Notes: generated by a model from the sequence alone, not told the origin. 64,000 nucleotides of DNA from Alloprevotella sp. OH1205_COT-284 (GCF_003859795.1 NZ_RQYI01000004.1:33309-97308); one strand, 5' to 3'. Shown: positions 20,599-29,068, counted from the stretch's first letter. Translations and numbers: made by a program.

Positions 20599-21843
20599 TT
20601 AGCTTTTGATGTTTGCAATCCCCACCAAGCGATCGTATCGATCGGTCGGCGAACGAAAATAAGCCATCACGGCATATAGGTTTTCGGTGTTATGGAAGTC
20701 CCCTTCTATGGGAGCGGTTTCGGATTGTTCCTTTCCTTTCGTACGCACCAAATAGCGATAGTTATAATAGCCTTGTTTGAGAAAAAGAACTCCCTCATAG
20801 CAACCTCTTTCATGGTTGTAGGCCATGCGGTGTTCGGGTTGTCGGAAGGTGTCGCACCACCTTCCGTCGATATAAACATCTGCCTGCTCAAAAGGTTCGG
20901 TTTCGACGGAAAAATGAACAAACAGGTATTCACTCTCTGTTTCGTTGTCCAAATTATCGGTATTCCGTATGACCGATGTGCCGTTTCTGTCTTCGATCAG
21001 CAGATAATTGCGTCTGATTTCGTCGGTGAGCAACGTGGCATGGTGATAGGGCGGAAACCAGCGAAGACTTTCCACACGCATACCGGGCATACGCATATTC
21101 ACAAGTTCAAACCGCCGATACTCATTGCCCGCCTTAAAGATGAGGCGCGGCTGATGTTGCCAAAGAAGCACTCCGGCATTAACATGAGTTGGCGGAGCGT
21201 TCCAAACGGCATTGTCCCACCGCTCGTTTTGATAAACCACGGTTTTCAGTTCTTCTCGCAAATCGCGGGCATTCAGCGCCGAGGCATCAATGCGGAGAGA
21301 TAATTGCTGGTGCTCTCCGTTTCGGTCGATGTCGGTATCTGTTTCCACCCGGCCTCCGATATTCACGAGAGGCTCCGCCACGCAACAGTGCACCACGGCA
21401 ACAGCCTCGGGGTGTTCGGCGGTGTCGTCGTAGATCGTGATGCGATAATTGCCGGACACCAACGGGCGCACATCTTTATCGGGAAAGCTGAAAGCATAGT
21501 GTGTGTATTGCACGTTTGTGTTTCGGCTTTCGCGATGCTCTTCTATCAAAATATCGGTCAGGTTGCTTTCGAGATATTCATTTTCAAACAAATCCGGAGT
21601 TTTCTCCCAATCAAATCCGCAATGTTCGACCCGATAGAAAAAGCGTCTGTATTCGTGCGACATCCGATCAAACCCGACACGCATCTTGTCCTTGCCGCCG
21701 AGCATCAAAACGGGCAAAGATGCAAGATTGCCGTCGATTTTCGTGCGCAGCGTGTGGATGTCGTTGCGCAAAACATGATTGCGTTGGGCAAAGGTGGCGA
21801 CGACAGCGAGAAGAAACGTACAAAAGAGCGTAGAGATGCGCAT
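20599..21843 (-). CDS. T9SS plug-type protein (DUF5103)
   Basis: A 414-residue secreted protein with a signal peptide (MRISTLFCTFLLAVVATFAQ) and a beta-sandwich body. The pattern near residues 60-80 (HEYRRFFYRVEHCGFDWE, then NEYLESNLTDILIEEHRES) and the QGYYNYRYL motif near 360 match the DUF5103 family as I know it. The DUF5103 protein is the Plug that closes the lateral channel of the SprA translocon in the Flavobacterium T9SS structure. Here it would be a periplasmic/outer-membrane partner of PorV. It overlaps neither neighbour and lies 7 bases after the fucosidase gene. Confidence 0.83.
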   Translation of the reverse strand: MRISTLFCTFLLAVVATFAQRNHVLRNDIHTLRTKIDGNLASLPVLMLGGKDKMRVGFDRMSHEYRRFFYRVEHCGFDWEKTPDLFENEYLESNLTDILIEEHRESRNTNVQYTHYAFSFPDKDVRPLVSGNYRITIYDDTAEHPEAVAVVHCCVAEPLVNIGGRVETDTDIDRNGEHQQLSLRIDASALNARDLREELKTVVYQNERWDNAVWNAPPTHVNAGVLLWQHQPRLIFKAGNEYRRFELVNMRMPGMRVESLRWFPPYHHATLLTDEIRRNYLLIEDRNGTSVIRNTDNLDNETESEYLFVHFSVETEPFEQADVYIDGRWCDTFRQPEHRMAYNHERGCYEGVLFLKQGYYNYRYLVRTKGKEQSETAPIEGDFHNTENLYAVMAYFRSPTDRYDRLVGIANIKS

Positions 21844-21850
21844 TGCGAGG

Positions 21851-23149
21851 CTATTTCAAGGTGATTTCGTAAATGCGGTCGAACTCTCCTTTGCTCCGAT
21901 CAAGCTGAAAAGAAAGACGATTGTTACGATAAACATATTTTACTTTCTCTTTCGAGCCATAGGCTTTGATCTGCTTCACGCGCATGGGGCATGTCATATC
22001 CACTGCAGTCAAACTGTCTTCGAGCACATGCAGATACAATGTTTTTCCGCAACGCGTACTCACGATGCCTTCTCCGTCCGCCAGTTCTCCGGCCTCAGTG
22101 CCATAGATCGTTGCTCCGTTTGCTCGAAGCCATGTTCCCATTTCCTTCAAACGCTCCACGGCGGTCTTCGGCAGATGTCCGTCGGGCTGAGGGCCGACAT
22201 TGAGCAGGAGATTTGCTCCTTTGGCCGCGGTGCGCACCAGCAGCCGAACAAGTTGCCGTGTGGTTTTGTAGTTTTGATCAACCACTTTGTAGCCCCACAT
22301 ACCATTCATCGTTTCGCAAGTTTCGAGCGGCAATTTGCTCACGCTCTGTCCGCTCATTCCGGCTTTGTTTTCTCCGGGCACATCTCTCTCGAAGATTTGA
22401 AAATCCTCTCCTTCATGGGGTGTTTGGTGGTGGTTATTGCCGACAAGACATGCCGGTTGTAAATCGTGAATAAGGGCATATTGCCCCGGCAACTGCCAAT
22501 CAAAGGGCACGGAGTCTTCACGGTGATCCCACCAGCCGTCGAACCATATGGCACGCACATTGCCGAAATCGGTGAGCAGTTCCGTGAGCTGGGCATTCAT
22601 GAAGTTGTAATAGCTTGTCCAATTTGCCTTTTCGGCTTTCTTTCCCGTGTGGCGTCCGGTGCTTCCCATCGGATAATCATCGCGCGTCCAATCAATATGA
22701 CTATAATAGAGGTGTAAAGCCAGGCCGCTGCGGCGGCAAGCCTCGGCAAGCTGTTTGAGAATATCGCGTCGATAGGGAGTTTGTGCGATGTTATAGTCGC
22801 TTTGACGCGTGTGCCACATGGAGAACCCGTCGTGGTGACGAGTGGTGAAAGTCACATATCGTGCCCCACTCTCTTTGATGATGTTTGCCCATTCATCGGC
22901 ATCAAAAGCATGGGGATAAAAAGCATTGGCGGCTTTGGCATACTCCTGTCTGTTGATTTTCTCATTCTGCATATACCACTCCCCTTGTGCAAAAAGCGAA
23001 TAGATACCCCAATGAATGAAAATGCCGAAACGGTCGGCGGCAAAATTACGGCGATTTTCCAAATTTTCCGGCGTGGGGATGTAACTCTGTGCCGTTACCT
23101 CAAAAGGCATCGTCAAAACCAAGAGCAACAAAAGAAGGTGTTTTTTCAT
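21851..23149 (-). CDS. Alpha-L-fucosidase, GH29 family
   Basis: A 432-residue exported glycosidase with a signal peptide (MKKHLLLLLLVLTMPFEVTAQ). It has GH29 hallmarks: RFGIFIHWGIYSLFAQGEWY near the N-terminus, TTRHHDGFSMW, and the nucleophile Asp204 in IWFDGWWDH. LLLNVGPQPDGHLP near residue 300 is also typical. GH29 enzymes release terminal L-fucose from host glycans, fitting a mucosal or oral lifestyle. The start at 23149 is preferred over 23161. No neighbouring SusC/D pair or other glycosidase is present, so it is not part of a polysaccharide utilisation locus here. Confidence 0.94.
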   Translation of the reverse strand: MKKHLLLLLLVLTMPFEVTAQSYIPTPENLENRRNFAADRFGIFIHWGIYSLFAQGEWYMQNEKINRQEYAKAANAFYPHAFDADEWANIIKESGARYVTFTTRHHDGFSMWHTRQSDYNIAQTPYRRDILKQLAEACRRSGLALHLYYSHIDWTRDDYPMGSTGRHTGKKAEKANWTSYYNFMNAQLTELLTDFGNVRAIWFDGWWDHREDSVPFDWQLPGQYALIHDLQPACLVGNNHHQTPHEGEDFQIFERDVPGENKAGMSGQSVSKLPLETCETMNGMWGYKVVDQNYKTTRQLVRLLVRTAAKGANLLLNVGPQPDGHLPKTAVERLKEMGTWLRANGATIYGTEAGELADGEGIVSTRCGKTLYLHVLEDSLTAVDMTCPMRVKQIKAYGSKEKVKYVYRNNRLSFQLDRSKGEFDRIYEITLK

Positions 23150-23232
23150 TTGAGAGAACATTTAGAACAAGAATTTACGGCGCGAATTTACAGAAAAAAG
23201 GCGACATCCCCGCCTTTGGCCATTTTTTTTCG

Positions 23233-23240
23233 TACATTTG
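23233..23240 (+). promoter_or_regulatory. -7 box of rnpB
   Basis: TACATTTG fits TAnnTTTG and ends 10 bases before the first base of the RNA at 23251. No good -33 TTG at 19-21 bases is visible. Confidence 0.5.
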
Positions 23241-23250
23241 CAATATCAAA

Positions 23251-23641
23251 CAGGAGGCAGACGGTCAGTTCGTCGCTCGCACCCTTGTGGTGCGTGAGGA
23301 AAGTCCGGGCAACGCAGGGCAATCCGCTTCTTAACCGGAAGTCGTCCGCGAGGGTGAATACGTGCAGAAGAAAACAACCGCCTTTTTGTGCTTGCGCGAA
23401 AGGGTAAGGGTGAGAAGGTGAGGTAAGAGCTCACCGGCCGAACGGTGACGTTCGGGCCGTGTACATCGGATGTTGAAAGTTCATGTAAACCGGCGCTATC
23501 AAGGCGGCCCGCCTGAGTCTTTCAAGACGTGTCGGAGGGTAGAACGATAGAATGTGTCGGCAACGGCGCATCCAGATAAATGACGAACACCTCCACCGGA
23601 GGTACAGAACCCGGCTTATCGACCGTCTGCTCCTGTTCTTT
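23251..23641 (+). ncRNA. rnpB: RNase P RNA (bacterial class A)
   Basis: The catalytic RNA of RNase P that trims tRNA 5' ends. The ends pair: CAGGAGGCAGACGGTC at the 5' end with GACCGTCTGCTCCTG (23621-23635) at the 3' end, forming helix P1 with one bulged G. Conserved parts are GAGGAAAGTCCGGGC (about 23291-23305), the AGGGTAAGGGTGAGAAGGTGAGGTAAGAG region and the 3' core GGTACAGAACCCGGCTTAT. The length of about 390 bases is normal. It stands alone between the fucosidase gene (opposite strand) and pheA. Confidence 0.95.
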
Positions 23642-23667
23642 TGACAATACCAGCTCCACTATAATCG

Positions 23668-23705
23668 CTGCGGAAGGACATTCTCGTCTTTCCGCAGTTT
23701 TTTTT
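23668..23705 (+). terminator. Rho-independent terminator of rnpB
   Basis: Stem CTGCGGAA (23668-23675) / TTCCGCAG (23690-23697), 14-base loop, followed by eight T residues (23698-23705). Confidence 0.8.
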
Positions 23706-23815
23706 GAAAAAGACAAAGCTCCTCTCCTCTCTTCTTCTTTTGAGGATAAAGCTCTCGGATGCCGGTTTTGCGTTCCCTTTTCCGACTCGCATCTCTCCTT
23801 CTCCAAGGAAGCCCG

Positions 23816-23876
23816 AAAAAGGTAACGAGTAGAAATTTTTAGCTCTGAGTTAGAATTTTCTACTCGTTACCTTTTT
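23816..23876. repeat. Intergenic repeat family 1, copy B
   Basis: Perfect 20-bp inverted repeat AAAAAGGTAACGAGTAGAAA (23816-23835) / its complement (23857-23876), enclosing TAGCTCTGAGTTAGAA. Bases 23843-23872 match copy D at 46120-46149 in 28 of 30 positions. It lies between rnpB and the pheA promoter, and could act as a bidirectional terminator; the rest of that gap is featureless. Confidence 0.75.
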
Positions 23877-23974
23877 CTGTTTATCTCTCATGCGGATTGG
23901 TTTTTCCGTTTTCTCGAAAATCTCCTTTGTAGATACGAATGTTTTGGAGTCTGCAATATTTTTCTGTAATTGTG

Positions 23975-24005
23975 TTGCTTATTTCAATAAAAAAAACTAC
24001 TTTTG
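23975..24005 (+). promoter_or_regulatory. Promoter of the aromatic amino acid operon
   Basis: TTG (23975-23977), 20 bases, TACTTTTG (23998-24005). Transcription would start near 24012. This rules out translation from the ATG at 23939 and puts the leader ATG (24035) about 23 bases into the transcript. Confidence 0.7.
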
Positions 24006-24011
24006 TCGCCG

Positions 24012-24187
24012 AAATCAATGATTCAGAGCTAACAATGACACAAAACAACGTCTTTTACTTCTATTTTACTTCTTTGCCCAACAAGCGAAGCGGGACGTTG
24101 TATGCCGATAACACAGAGGCTTTGACGCAAACTCTGAATCCCGCTCTTGCAAAGCGGGATTTTTTATTATTAGAAAACGACACAAAC
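24012..24187 (+). promoter_or_regulatory. Putative Phe/Tyr attenuator leader of pheA operon
   Basis: The leader starts at ATG 24035 and reads MTQNNVFYFYFTSLPNK, with five aromatic codons in a row (24053-24067). Segment 1 (ACAACGTC, 24045-24052) pairs with segment 2 (GACGTTGT, 24094-24101); segment 2 (AGCGGGA, 24089-24095) pairs with segment 3 (TCCCGCT, 24139-24145); segment 3 (AATCCCGCT, 24137-24145) pairs with segment 4 (AGCGGGATT, 24153-24161), followed by T residues, making an intrinsic terminator. This is the 1:2, 2:3, 3:4 layout of an amino acid attenuator. The leader frame has no stop and runs into pheA, which is unusual and leaves open that it is an N-terminal extension. Confidence 0.65.
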
Positions 24188-25018
24188 ATGAAAGTAGCCA
24201 TTCAAGGTATAAAAGGTTCGTTTCACGACATCGCCGCTCACCAATATTTCAAAGACGAAGATTTGGACTTGGTGTGTTGCAACACGTTTGAAGATCTTTT
24301 TCAAACCATAAAAGAAGACGACACCTGTGTCGGGGTCATGGCCATTGAAAACACCATTGCCGGAAGCCTGCTCCATAACTACGAATTGCTGCGAGCAAGC
24401 GGAACGACTATCGTCGGAGAACACAAACTTCACATCGAACATTCCATTATGTGTTTGCCCGAAGAGAAACTATCCGACCTCAAAGAGGTCAATTCGCACC
24501 CTGTCGCGTTGATGCAATGTCGCAACTATTTGGCACGCCACCCCCAACTGAAAATTGTGGAAAAAGAAGACACCGCAGGATCGGCGGAACTGATCAGCCG
24601 CGAAAAGCTCAAAGGGCATGCGGCCATTTGTCACGCCGACGCTGCCCCACTCTACGGCCTAAAAGTGTTGGAACAAGCAATCGAAGACAACAAGCACAAT
24701 TTCACTCGCTTCCTCGTGGTGGCAGACAGTTGGAATGCCGACAGACTGCGAGAACCCTATCAGACAGACAAAGCAAGTTTGGTTTTCACCCTGCCTCATG
24801 AAGAAGGCTCTCTTTCGCAGATATTGAGCATTTTGAGCTTCTACAAAATCAACCTCACCAAAATCCAGTCGCTCCCCATTATCGGCAGAGAATGGCAATA
24901 CTTATTCTATGTCGATGTGACCTATAACGACTATCACCGCTATCGGCAAAGCATCGACGCCGTGCGGCCTCTCACAAAAGAACTTCGGATCTTGGGAGAA
25001 TACAAAGCCATCATATAA
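24188..25018 (+). CDS. pheA: Prephenate dehydratase
   Basis: Converts prephenate to phenylpyruvate in phenylalanine synthesis. The protein from ATG 24188 (MKVAIQGIKGSFHDIAAHQYF) has 276 residues: a prephenate dehydratase domain (about 1-175) with AIENTIAGSLLHNY and the catalytic Thr-Arg-Phe in NFTRF, and a C-terminal ACT domain (about 190-270; EEGSLSQILSILSFYKINLT) that normally binds Phe for feedback control. There is no chorismate mutase domain; that activity is supplied by the DAHP synthase fusion downstream. An in-frame upstream ATG at 24035 exists but the leader is better explained as regulatory. It is first in an operon and lies 10 bases before the aminotransferase gene. Confidence 0.95.
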   Translation: MKVAIQGIKGSFHDIAAHQYFKDEDLDLVCCNTFEDLFQTIKEDDTCVGVMAIENTIAGSLLHNYELLRASGTTIVGEHKLHIEHSIMCLPEEKLSDLKEVNSHPVALMQCRNYLARHPQLKIVEKEDTAGSAELISREKLKGHAAICHADAAPLYGLKVLEQAIEDNKHNFTRFLVVADSWNADRLREPYQTDKASLVFTLPHEEGSLSQILSILSFYKINLTKIQSLPIIGREWQYLFYVDVTYNDYHRYRQSIDAVRPLTKELRILGEYKAII

Positions 25019-25028
25019 ACCACACCTC

Positions 25029-26240
25029 ATGAACGCCCCCAACATTCTGCCCGCTCATCGCATCTCGCAAGTGCAAGAATACTATTTCTCACGCAAACTG
25101 AAAGAAGTGGCTCTGATGAATGCTGCCGGAAAAGACGTCATCAATCTCGGCGTCGGCAGTCCGGATCTTCCTCCTTCGCCTCAAACGATAGAAACTTTAT
25201 GCCAAGTCGCACGTCGAAGCGACGCCCACGGCTATCAGCCCACAAGCGGAACGGAAGAGCTTAGGGAAGCCATGGCACGCTTCTATCGGAAATGGTTTGA
25301 CGTTACAATCGATCCCCGACAAGAGATTTTGCCGCTGATAGGCTCCAAAGAGGGCATCCTTCACACCACATTGGCTTTCGTCAATCCCGGCGAAAAGGTT
25401 TTGGTGCCCAATCCGGGCTACCCCACCTATACTTCGCTGTCGCGTTTGCTCGGCGCGGAAGTCACACACTACGATCTCGTGCCCGAAAACGACTGGCAAC
25501 CCGACTTCGACAAACTCGAAGCCATGGACACCGAGGGCGTAAAATTGATTTGGGTGAACTATCCGAATATGCCGACGGGAGCACCGGCATTGCAATCCAC
25601 TTTTGAGCGTTTGGTTGATTTTGCTCGAAAACGCAACCTCGTCGTCGTAAACGACAATCCCTACTCTTTCATTCTCGGAAAGGAATACAAATCCATCCTC
25701 CAAATTCCCGGAGCAAAAGAGTGTTGCATCGAGTTCAACTCCATGTCGAAGAGCCACAACATGCCGGGGTGGCGAGTAGGGATGCTTGCCACAAACGCCC
25801 GATTCGTACAATGGATCTTGCAGGTAAAGTCAAACATAGATTCCGGCACATTTCGTGGCATTCAGCTGGCCGCGGCCGCAGCCATTGACAACGACGAAGC
25901 GTGGCATCGGGAATACAACTACGAAACCTACTTGAAACGAAGAAAAATTGCCGAAGAAATCATGCGGAAACTCAACTGCACTTTCGACGAACGGCAAATA
26001 GGCATGTTTCTCTGGGGGCGCATACCCGATCGTTTCGACCACTGCGAAAGCCTCACGGAAAAGGTCTTACACGAGGCTCGCGTGTTTATCACACCGGGAT
26101 TTATCTTTGGCAGCAATGGAAATCGCTATGTCCGCATTTCGCTCTGCGCGAAAGAAGAAAAACTGCAAGAATCGCTAAGGAGAATAGACGAAATGATCGC
26201 ATCAAACAGCACATCGCCCTCTCCCTCACAACAGCAATAA
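25029..26240 (+). CDS. PLP-dependent class I/II aminotransferase (aromatic/aspartate type)
   Basis: A 403-residue fold-type I aminotransferase. The PLP-binding Lys lies in SMSKSHNMPGWRVG (about residue 240), with the family signatures NLGVGSPDLPPSP near the N-terminus, NPGYPTYTSL and NYPNMPTGAP in the middle, and the C-terminal arginine region NRYVRISLC. Its place between pheA and the DAHP synthase gene suggests it transaminates phenylpyruvate and hydroxyphenylpyruvate, the last step of Phe and Tyr synthesis. Substrate specificity cannot be read from sequence; an aspartate or diaminopimelate aminotransferase is possible. Confidence 0.92.
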   Translation: MNAPNILPAHRISQVQEYYFSRKLKEVALMNAAGKDVINLGVGSPDLPPSPQTIETLCQVARRSDAHGYQPTSGTEELREAMARFYRKWFDVTIDPRQEILPLIGSKEGILHTTLAFVNPGEKVLVPNPGYPTYTSLSRLLGAEVTHYDLVPENDWQPDFDKLEAMDTEGVKLIWVNYPNMPTGAPALQSTFERLVDFARKRNLVVVNDNPYSFILGKEYKSILQIPGAKECCIEFNSMSKSHNMPGWRVGMLATNARFVQWILQVKSNIDSGTFRGIQLAAAAAIDNDEAWHREYNYETYLKRRKIAEEIMRKLNCTFDERQIGMFLWGRIPDRFDHCESLTEKVLHEARVFITPGFIFGSNGNRYVRISLCAKEEKLQESLRRIDEMIASNSTSPSPSQQQ

Positions 26241-26267
26241 TCACAACCGTCAATACATCAATCTCCT

Positions 26268-27335
26268 ATGGAACTGGACTTACTTCCCCTCAATCTTCCC
26301 AACATAACCGCCCAACGTCCCCTTGTCATTGCCGGCCCTTGTTCGGCCGAAACCGAAGAGCAAGTCATGGAAACAGCCACCAAACTGTTGGCCAAAGGCA
26401 TAAAAGTCTTTCGCGCCGGCATTTGGAAACCCCGCACCAAACCGGGAGGCTTTGAAGGAATCGGCGAACAGGGTTTGCCTTGGATGCAGCGTGTCAAACA
26501 AGAATTGGGCATGCTGACCGCCACCGAAGTGGCGACGCCTGCACACATTGAAGCGGCCTTAAAATATGACATCGACATTTTGTGGATCGGGGCACGCACT
26601 GTCGTCAATCCTTTTGCCATGCAGGAAATTGCCGATACGCTCAAAGGAAAAGACACTCCCATTTTGGTGAAAAACCCCGTAAATCCCGACATCGAACTTT
26701 GGATCGGCGGTTTGCAACGACTCAATGACGCCGGCATCAAACGCTTGGCTGTCATCCACCGTGGTTTTTCGAGCTATGACAGGCGCATTTATCGCAACCT
26801 CCCAATGTGGCATATTCCCATCGAACTGCGTCGCAGAATACCCCACCTTCCCATCTTCGGCGATCCTTCACACATCGGAGGCCGTCGGGAGTTGATCGCT
26901 CCTCTCTGTCAGCAGGCCATGGATTTGGGTTTCGAGGGACTCATCGTAGAAAGCCACTGCAATCCCGACCAAGCATGGAGCGACGCATCTCAACAAATCA
27001 CGCCCGACGTGCTTGACTTCATTCTCGAAAAACTGACGATCCGAAAAAGTGCCGAAATCACAGAAAGTCTGGACTCGCTGAGAAAACAAATTGACGAATG
27101 CGACAACGCCCTGCTCGAACTTTTGGCCAAACGCATGCGCATCAGTCGGGAGATCGGCACATATAAAAAAGAGCACAACATGACCATTGTGCAAACTGCA
27201 CGCTATTCTGAAATCTTGGACAAACGAGGAGCACAAGGCAGTCTGTGCGGAATGAATCCGAACTTCATACGCGATATGTTTGAGCTGATTCATGAAGAGA
27301 GTATCGCCCAACAATCCGAAATCATGAACAAATAA
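26268..27335 (+). CDS. Bifunctional DAHP synthase / chorismate mutase
   Basis: A 355-residue fusion. Residues about 15-265 are a type I-beta-like 3-deoxy-7-phosphoheptulonate synthase (VIAGPCSAETEEQVMETA, KPRTKPGGFEGIGEQGL, GDPSHIGGRRELI), which condenses PEP with erythrose 4-phosphate. Residues about 270-350 are an AroQ-type chorismate mutase (ESLDSLRKQIDECDNALLELLAKRMRIS). It thus catalyses the first shikimate step and the branch point to prephenate, and is typically feedback-controlled through the mutase domain. It sits 27 bases after the aminotransferase gene in the same operon. Confidence 0.95.
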   Translation: MELDLLPLNLPNITAQRPLVIAGPCSAETEEQVMETATKLLAKGIKVFRAGIWKPRTKPGGFEGIGEQGLPWMQRVKQELGMLTATEVATPAHIEAALKYDIDILWIGARTVVNPFAMQEIADTLKGKDTPILVKNPVNPDIELWIGGLQRLNDAGIKRLAVIHRGFSSYDRRIYRNLPMWHIPIELRRRIPHLPIFGDPSHIGGRRELIAPLCQQAMDLGFEGLIVESHCNPDQAWSDASQQITPDVLDFILEKLTIRKSAEITESLDSLRKQIDECDNALLELLAKRMRISREIGTYKKEHNMTIVQTARYSEILDKRGAQGSLCGMNPNFIRDMFELIHEESIAQQSEIMNK

Positions 27336-27422
27336 AAAGATCTCGCCTCTTTTGACAAGAGAGAAAGATGCCCATAACCATAAAGAAAAGTATAGAAAAA
27401 ACATTTGCTCAATCATCGAGAT

Positions 27423-28205
27423 ATGAAAGTACTCATTTTGGGAGCGGGAAAAATGGGGTCGTTTTTTGCCGACTTGCTCAGTTTTGAACACGAAACGGCC
27501 GTCTACGACATCAACCCTCAACGACTCCGGTTTATGTACAACACGCTGCGATTAACCACCCTCGAAGAAATCGCAGAGTTTTCTCCCGAGCTGGTCATCA
27601 ATGCCGTCACGCTCAAATATACGATTGACAGTTTTCGGCAAATCCTTCCTTTTCTGCCGAAAGACTGTATTCTCTCAGACATAGCTTCGGTAAAAACCGA
27701 TCTGCAATCTTTCTACGAGAGTTGCGGCTTCCGATACGTTTCCACCCACCCTATGTTTGGCCCGACATTTGCCAACTTGGGAAGTCTGTCGCACGAGAAC
27801 GCCATTATCATTAAGGAGGGCGACTACATGGGCAGGCTCTTCTTTCGAGATGCCTACAACCGCTTGGGGCTAAACGTTTTTGAATATAGTTTTGAAGAGC
27901 ACGACAAGACCGTAGCCTACTCCCTGTCCATTCCTTTCGTTTCGACGTTCGTTTTTTCGGCCGTGATGAAGCACCAAGATGCACCGGGAACCACCTTTAA
28001 GCGACATCTGAAAATCGCGCGCGGAGTGCTCAACGAAGACACCTGCCTTTTGCGCGAGATTTTGTTCAACCCGCGAACATCCGGACAAGTCTCGCAAATA
28101 CGCGACGAACTGAAAACGCTGCTCGACATCATTGAAAAAAAAGACGAAGAAGGATTGGATGCCTATCTGTTGAAAATACGTAAAAACATCGCCCAACAGA
28201 GCTAA
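27423..28205 (+). CDS. tyrA: Prephenate dehydrogenase
   Basis: Makes 4-hydroxyphenylpyruvate for tyrosine synthesis. The 260-residue protein starts with a Rossmann fold (VLILGAGKMGSFFADLL) and has the conserved STHPMFGPTFANL segment and the C-terminal helical TyrA dimerisation domain (about 150-260). I use the ATG at 27423 rather than 27405. It has no ACT domain. It is last in the operon, 87 bases after the DAHP synthase gene, and is followed by the 18-bp inverted repeat at 28229-28295. Confidence 0.93.
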   Translation: MKVLILGAGKMGSFFADLLSFEHETAVYDINPQRLRFMYNTLRLTTLEEIAEFSPELVINAVTLKYTIDSFRQILPFLPKDCILSDIASVKTDLQSFYESCGFRYVSTHPMFGPTFANLGSLSHENAIIIKEGDYMGRLFFRDAYNRLGLNVFEYSFEEHDKTVAYSLSIPFVSTFVFSAVMKHQDAPGTTFKRHLKIARGVLNEDTCLLREILFNPRTSGQVSQIRDELKTLLDIIEKKDEEGLDAYLLKIRKNIAQQS

Positions 28206-28228
28206 TCCGCCTCGGAAGTTACATTTTC

Positions 28229-28295
28229 AAGGAGTGAAATGTTGGTAGCCAAGAATAAATGAAGTATTTTTGCACGAACCAACATTTCACTCCTT
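28229..28295. repeat. Perfect 18-bp inverted repeat spanning the exoA promoter
   Basis: AAGGAGTGAAATGTTGGT (28229-28246) and its exact complement (28278-28295), separated by 31 bases that contain the -7 box. The left arm holds the -33 TTG, and the predicted transcription start (about 28279) coincides with the start of the right arm. It may act as an operator, or as a hairpin ending the tyrA transcript; the T-rich tail expected of an intrinsic terminator is weak. Confidence 0.75.
28242..28272 (+). promoter_or_regulatory. Promoter of exoA
   Basis: TTG (28242-28244), 20 bases, TATTTTTG (28265-28272), within the inverted repeat. The 5' UTR would be about 28 bases. Confidence 0.7.
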
Positions 28296-28306
28296 ATTTA
28301 TATATA

Positions 28307-29059
28307 ATGAAATTCATCTCGTGGAACGTCAATGGCCTCAGGGCTTGTCGGGAAAAAGGATTTGAAGAAATCTTTGCCCGTCTTGACGCCGATTGCTTTT
28401 GTTTGCAGGAAACCAAACTCCAAGAAGGGCAAATCGACATCTCTTTTGAAGGCTACGAAAGCTATTGGAACTATGCCGAAAAAAAAGGCTATTCGGGAAC
28501 AGCTATATTCACTCGTGTTTCTCCGCTTTCGGTGGCTTATGGTTTGGGGATTGAAGCACACGATCGGGAAGGACGGGTCATCACACTCGAATTTGAGGAA
28601 TTCTATTTGATTACGGTCTACGTGCCCAACTCACAAGACGAATTGCGACGTTTGTCTTATAGAATGGAATGGGAAGATGCTTTCCGCAACTACGTGACGG
28701 AATTGGATAAAAAGAAGCCTGTTGTGATTTGTGGTGACCTAAATGTGGCACACAAGGAAATCGACCTTAAAAATCCCAAGACCAATCGGAGAAATGCCGG
28801 CTTCACGGATGAAGAACGCGAAAAGTTCACTTGTCTTTTGGAAAATGGATTTACCGATACGTTCCGCCACTTCCATCCCGAACTCGAAGGAGCTTATTCT
28901 TGGTGGAGCTATCGTTTCAAAGCCCGCGAACGCAACACCGGGTGGCGCATCGACTACTTTGTGGCATCGCAACGCCTGAACGATCGCCTGGTGTCGGCCG
29001 CCATTCATTCGGATATAATGGGCAGCGATCATTGTCCCGTCGAATTAGTACTACAATAG
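28307..29059 (+). CDS. Exodeoxyribonuclease III (AP endonuclease)
   Basis: An Mg-dependent endonuclease/exonuclease that repairs abasic sites. The 250-residue protein from ATG 28307 ([13 protein letters not shown]) has the family core: FCLQETKL with catalytic Glu, [24 protein letters not shown], and the C-terminal DYFVASQ...GSDHCPVEL with the catalytic Asp-His. The length is typical. The upstream ATG at 28259 lies before the predicted transcription start and is rejected. It lies 9 bases before sppA, so both may share the promoter. Confidence 0.97.
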   Translation: MKFISWNVNGLRACREKGFEEIFARLDADCFCLQETKLQEGQIDISFEGYESYWNYAEKKGYSGTAIFTRVSPLSVAYGLGIEAHDREGRVITLEFEEFYLITVYVPNSQDELRRLSYRMEWEDAFRNYVTELDKKKPVVICGDLNVAHKEIDLKNPKTNRRNAGFTDEEREKFTCLLENGFTDTFRHFHPELEGAYSWWSYRFKARERNTGWRIDYFVASQRLNDRLVSAAIHSDIMGSDHCPVELVLQ

Positions 29060-29068
29060 AGAACGAAT

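Noticed and set aside
23522..23806. 94-residue open frame on the minus strand
   Set aside because: It overlaps the 3' half of the RNase P RNA and its terminator and is not a credible gene.
23939..24034. Upstream ATG of the pheA frame at 23939
   Set aside because: It precedes the predicted transcription start near 24012, and the extra sequence has no family match.
28229..28295. Invertible promoter (phase variation) at exoA
   Set aside because: Bacteroides invertible promoters lie between inverted repeats with spacers of more than a hundred bases; a 31-base spacer is too short for a recombinase loop, and no recombinase gene is nearby.
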